DNA of 64,000 nucleotides from Apiosordaria backusii (Eukaryota > Ascomycota > Sordariomycetes > Sordariales > Lasiosphaeriaceae), in the NCBI GenBank assembly GCA_030549205.1, contig JAUKTV010000006.1, positions 1,320,501 to 1,384,500 on the forward strand, in the 5' to 3' direction. This document shows, one piece after another, positions 60,837-64,000 of this stretch. How positions within the stretch are numbered: the stretch's first letter is position 1; each line of letters starts with the position of its first letter. The notes beneath the pieces are model-generated. The model saw only the letters and a list, made by a program, of their open reading frames with translations. It was not told the origin of the DNA and made no database searches. The translations under genes and the position numbers were made by a program.

Positions 60837-63800
60837 CTATGAATCCCAAATCGGCCCAAATGCCGGTATCCCTCTCGCCTCCAGCTGATACACCACCTTC
60901 TTGGTAGTCCTCGCGTTGCTAATAATACAAACACACTCGGCTCCACTCTCCTTATACAACCCCCAGGCTAGCTGAACCAAATCCGGTCTCCCCATGCTGT
61001 CAGTATCCCAAATGACAGCTGCCTTGTCACACCTTTTGACCTCATCGATGATCCCCTGGCCGTAGGTCTTGAGCGGGTTTTTCGTGCTCCACAGAATCCG
61101 GCAAGGGACTTTGCGTTCCATGATGACCGGGAGGCAGGGGCCGATTCCGCTCCCAGTACCAACCAACACCACCTTCTTGAAAAGCGGTGCGACGGCCAGC
61201 ACTCCTGAGGCCGGCTCACCTCGTGTCCAAAGATGAGTGGGTGGGTTGTCTATGATGTGACCTGTCCAGTCACCAGCACGTGAGACAAGAAGAGACAATC
61301 CCGGCTTTCCATCCGGCTCGGGGATAGCTGCAAAGGCGTGCCATTCCACCAAAGGACGATCGGTAATGCGGACTCCCAATGACGAACATTGCCTTGGAGT
61401 CTTGAAGTCAAAGTGTAAACGGACTGCGTGCTTCGAGAGAGGCTCGGCGACGACCTTGACACGACGAAGACGGAGCCACGGAGCAGCGATAGAAAGAGTT
61501 GTCAGAGCCAGAAGGTACAACGCTGGCGTCTGGGACAAGACCGTTGCGAAGGGCTTGTCAGTGGGCAAGGCAGCTGCCACAACAATGAGATGGGCCCAAA
61601 CCAGAGCCAGAGCCGTCCATCCAGCGAAACGGTGTGTCCATTCGAATTGATCATGCAACTTGGCACGGACGGAGGGGTATGCCATGATCAAAATCGCCAA
61701 GAGAAGGGCAAGTATCAAGTAGGTCAGGACCAGAACCCCGACTCGCTGAGGAGGCTGCGTTGACCCAGACGGCGCAAACCGGATGGTGGCCGAGATGGTA
61801 TATATTACCCACCAAATGCTCGCGGCAACAGAGGCTCCCGAGTGCACCCCACCATAATGATAGACACGAGCAAGGTGTCGGCGGATGGAGAGGGGGGCGG
61901 ACGTGGGCACACGCGTAGCGAGCCAGAAGAGAACGTTGACGACATAATCCTGGCGGAGCAACACAGACGCCAGTAGGTTTGCACTGACAGCTGTGGCGAG
62001 ATGATCGAGCGGAAGTTGATAGCTGGACTCTCGGTTATGCCAAATCACAACGGCAAAGGCGACGGCATTGGCGACAAAAACAATGCCAAATAGTTTGCGG
62101 TAAGCTGATAAGCCGGTGTGACGTAGCCAGCGCCAGCCGTGAACCCCTTTTTTGGGCGGCATCTCGATGATCTCAGGCTTGTTGCTGTCAGTAAAACTGC
62201 TGCTGCTTGGCAGCGATGCTTTTTCGAGATCCGTGCTGCTCGGTGTCGAATCGGCCCTGAGTACGGTAGTGACATCCGATTCCTGTTCAGTGGAGATGGA
62301 TGATGAAGGAGCGCGAGCCCTTGAGCTCTCATCGTCAGTGATGGCAGCGGCAATGTCGCGTAGCACGCGCTTGTCAATCTTGCCGTTCGCTGTAAGTGGA
62401 ATTGACGGGCCGAGGTAGTGCCAAATCTTGGGAATAGCATAAAAGGGTTGGTTGACACTAACCCCTTTGCGCAATTCAACCTCATCCACACGATCAGAGG
62501 CCGAGTAAAAGCCCCAAAGAGTGGTGTCGATCTTGAGTGCGCAGGCTTTGACGACGCTCGAACAAGACTCAATGGCGCGAGAGACACCGTCCAGCTCCAC
62601 GCGAAAGCCATTGATCTTGACCTGATCGTCACGGCGACCCAGCGTTTCGAGACATCCATCTGAATTCCACCGCCCCAAGTCGCCAGTATTGAACATCATG
62701 GTTCCATTCCTGGTGAACTTGTCCAACTTGTACCTCGTTGCCGTCAGTTCGGGCATATTGACATAACCGTGGGATACACCAGCGCCCCCAACCCACATGA
62801 CACCAGGCTCCCCGATCCTGACTGGATTTTCATTATCGTCCAGGATGTACAAGGTGGTATTGGGATTAGGCTTGCCGATAGTCAATGCTCCGCCAGTTTG
62901 ATGGACGTGGGCGGTGTTGAGGATGGTGACTTCGGTGGGACCGCAAATATTGATGAACCTGGTCCCAGGGTGCTGCGCCCAATGATCTGCAAGAGCCTTC
63001 GGGCATGGCTCACCGCCCACGACAATAGTCTTGAGGTTGGGGAAATCCTCATGGCGGGGAAAACGTTTGAGGGCTACCGAAGGTGTTGATATGACAATGT
63101 CAACCCTCTCCAAACACTCAGTCCAGAGCTCGTCTCCACTGCCTCTCAGATGTAGAGTACCGCCGTTCATGAGGGTGGACAATATTTCCCAAGCGCCTGG
63201 TTTCGTTAGCTGCGCAATTCTGATGGCGAGGACGATGAACTGAATAGACGTACACATATCAAATGCCACATTCAGCTGCTGGGCCACATTCTTGCCGATG
63301 GTGATCCCAAGTTTTGCCGGTTCAACAAGCAAGGTATGGCAAACATTGGAATGGCTGACCGACACACCCTTGGGACGTCCCGTGGTGCCTGAAGTGTAGA
63401 TGATGTAAGCACCGTCGTGGGGCTGAACATCCACCTCTAGGTTGCTGGCATTTCCAGACGTCCATATGTCGCTACTGCGGTCGAGGCTGATAACGGCAGC
63501 TTCCCCAGAAACACTCTGTCTAGCCTTTTCGACATACTTGGGCAGGCAGAGGGCAATTTCCGCTTTGGAGTCTGAGACGACATGCCTCAGAGTTTCCAAT
63601 GGGACTATGCCGCCATCAATGGGAACGTACTGTCCACCGGCTTTGAGCACAGCAAGGATGAAGATGACCATCTCGATAGACCGGGAGTACACCAAGACTG
63701 CTCGCCCTCCTCTCTTGAAACCATATCGAGTTTGCAACTCGTTGGCTAGGATATTGGCACGCCGGTTGAGCTCGCTATATGTTATGGTAGTGCTGTCGAA

Positions 63801-63974
63801 ATGGCGAACCGCAACAGCGCTAGGATATTGCGATGTTATCGACTCAAAGGCATGGTGGATTACTGTGAAAGGAGGCAGCATGGTCTCCCCACGGCCAAAA
63901 CCATTAAAGAGATCCCGGTCCTGAGTTGCGAGAGACTCGAGAGAGTAAAAGGAGGGTGGCAACGGAAAGGCCAT
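60837..63974 (-). CDS. tmpB: TmpB-like fusion: adenylate-forming domain plus membrane flavoprotein (1026 aa after splicing)
   Basis: Residues ~35-520 (spliced numbering) form an adenylation domain. The ATP loop is IIYTSGTTGRPKGVS (~191-205), followed by CGPTE (~325-329), NTGDLGRW (~410-417), GRRDDQVKINGFRVE (~427-441) and NGKID (~511-515) with its catalytic Lys. No phosphopantetheine (T) or condensation domain follows. After a Ser-rich linker (~530-580) come about six membrane segments (~610-815). One contains WTHRFAGWTALALVWAH, two His 14 residues apart as in ferric-reductase-type haem helices. The C-terminus is a ferredoxin-reductase-like half with EWHAFA (FAD) and GTGSGIGPCLP (NAD(P)) motifs. 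From memory this is the architecture of Aspergillus nidulans TmpB, a fusion of AfeA- and TmpA-like parts involved in signalling for asexual development. The substrate is unknown. A 57-bp in-frame intron (63197-63253) must be removed. The ATG at 63974 has a good context (AGCGCCATGG); the promoter lies outside the window. Confidence 0.85.
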   Translation of the reverse strand: MAFPLPPSFYSLESLATQDRDLFNGFGRGETMLPPFTVIHHAFESITSQYPSAVAVRHFDSTTITYSELNRRANILANELQTRYGFKRGGRAVLVYSRSIEMVIFILAVLKAGGQYVPIDGGIVPLETLRHVVSDSKAEIALCLPKYVEKARQSVSGEAAVISLDRSSDIWTSGNASNLEVDVQPHDGAYIIYTSGTTGRPKGVSVSHSNVCHTLLVEPAKLGITIGKNVAQQLNVAFDMCTSIQFIVLAIRIAQLTKPGAWEILSTLMNGGTLHLRGSGDELWTECLERVDIVISTPSVALKRFPRHEDFPNLKTIVVGGEPCPKALADHWAQHPGTRFINICGPTEVTILNTAHVHQTGGALTIGKPNPNTTLYILDDNENPVRIGEPGVMWVGGAGVSHGYVNMPELTATRYKLDKFTRNGTMMFNTGDLGRWNSDGCLETLGRRDDQVKINGFRVELDGVSRAIESCSSVVKACALKIDTTLWGFYSASDRVDEVELRKGVSVNQPFYAIPKIWHYLGPSIPLTANGKIDKRVLRDIAAAITDDESSRARAPSSSISTEQESDVTTVLRADSTPSSTDLEKASLPSSSSFTDSNKPEIIEMPPKKGVHGWRWLRHTGLSAYRKLFGIVFVANAVAFAVVIWHNRESSYQLPLDHLATAVSANLLASVLLRQDYVVNVLFWLATRVPTSAPLSIRRHLARVYHYGGVHSGASVAASIWWVIYTISATIRFAPSGSTQPPQRVGVLVLTYLILALLLAILIMAYPSVRAKLHDQFEWTHRFAGWTALALVWAHLIVVAAALPTDKPFATVLSQTPALYLLALTTLSIAAPWLRLRRVKVVAEPLSKHAVRLHFDFKTPRQCSSLGVRITDRPLVEWHAFAAIPEPDGKPGLSLLVSRAGDWTGHIIDNPPTHLWTRGEPASGVLAVAPLFKKVVLVGTGSGIGPCLPVIMERKVPCRILWSTKNPLKTYGQGIIDEVKRCDKAAVIWDTDSMGRPDLVQLAWGLYKESGAECVCIISNARTTKKVVYQLEARGIPAFGPIWDS
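63197..63253 (-). other. In-frame 57-bp intron in the TmpB-like gene
   Basis: Donor GTACGT, branch-type CTAAC and acceptor CCAG on the minus strand. It is a multiple of three without a stop, so it is hidden in the open frame as 19 extra residues (TSIQFIVLA through LTKPG). Removing it joins FDMC to AWEILSTLMNGG, the contiguous conserved string of adenylation domains. Confidence 0.88.
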
Positions 63975-64000
63975 GGCGCTGGATAGAGTATTGGCACTCA

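Noticed and set aside
61366..63924. Several 60-200-codon frames overlapping the TmpB-like gene
   Set aside because: They are other-frame shadows of a gene with strong domain evidence.
60837..63974. A nonribosomal peptide synthetase
   Set aside because: An A domain is present, but no thiolation, condensation, thioesterase or short-chain reductase domain follows; membrane and flavin/NAD(P) domains follow instead.

Overview
The window is nuclear DNA of a filamentous ascomycete, probably a eurotiomycete-like mould; that placement is an inference. The evidence is fungal-type genes with 50-60 bp GT-AG introns, and two sharply different base compositions. A GC-balanced part (about 1-3.7 kb, 52.1-53.2 kb, 60.8-64 kb) carries genes. 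An extremely AT-rich part (about 4.0-52.1 kb and 53.5-60.6 kb) is packed with TpA and almost devoid of CpA/TpG and open reading frames. This is the signature of repeat-induced point mutation (RIP, C-to-T in duplicated DNA).

Left flank (1-4 kb): a 19-bp minisatellite; one short hypothetical gene on the minus strand (403-930) with a TATA-like box; a pair of ~75-bp inverted repeats (1759-1832 and 2840-2916); and a decayed reading frame (3300-4064) broken by five TAA/TAG codons of the kind RIP makes from CAA/CAG.

AT-rich block (4-52 kb): a graveyard of repeats whose order of insertion can be read. Copia-B, a Ty1/copia element with ~834-bp LTRs, spans 23904-47278. It is interrupted twice. Copia-A, another Ty1/copia element with 679-bp LTRs (24462-30852, TSD CTATA/GTATA), sits inside its 5' LTR. 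A Ty3/gypsy element with 411-bp LTRs (37120-46703, TSD CTTTA, coding on the minus strand) sits inside its 3' LTR. A truncated Copia-B (5641-7420, minus) and a solo Copia-B LTR (15198-16031) lie to the left. The block also holds a tRNA-derived SINE with a poly(A) tail and a 12-bp target duplication (11310-11807). Two copies of an unrecognised ~970-bp element have 12-14-bp target duplications (16954-17922, 18757-19735). There are several AT-rich mini- and satellite arrays, and a nearly perfect 3.25-kb inverted repeat (7421-10677 against 47279-50533) made of two satellites. Reverse-transcriptase catalytic Asp codons have become Asn in the elements I could read, so none looks autonomous.

Right flank: the right edge of the AT block cuts through a flavin amine oxidase gene (52101-52757, minus), leaving an N-terminal fragment with two recognisable introns and two RIP-type nonsense codons. 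A second, inverted Copia-A copy with a perfect ATTAT TSD lies at 53552-59943. The only clearly intact large gene is at 60837-63974 (minus). It fuses an adenylate-forming (A) domain to a six-helix membrane flavoprotein, the architecture of Aspergillus TmpB; it has one 57-bp in-frame intron and a 1026-residue product.

The genes do not form an evident pathway. The dominant biology is transposon nesting, RIP and erosion of neighbouring genes. All homology statements come from reading the sequence by eye, without database searches.
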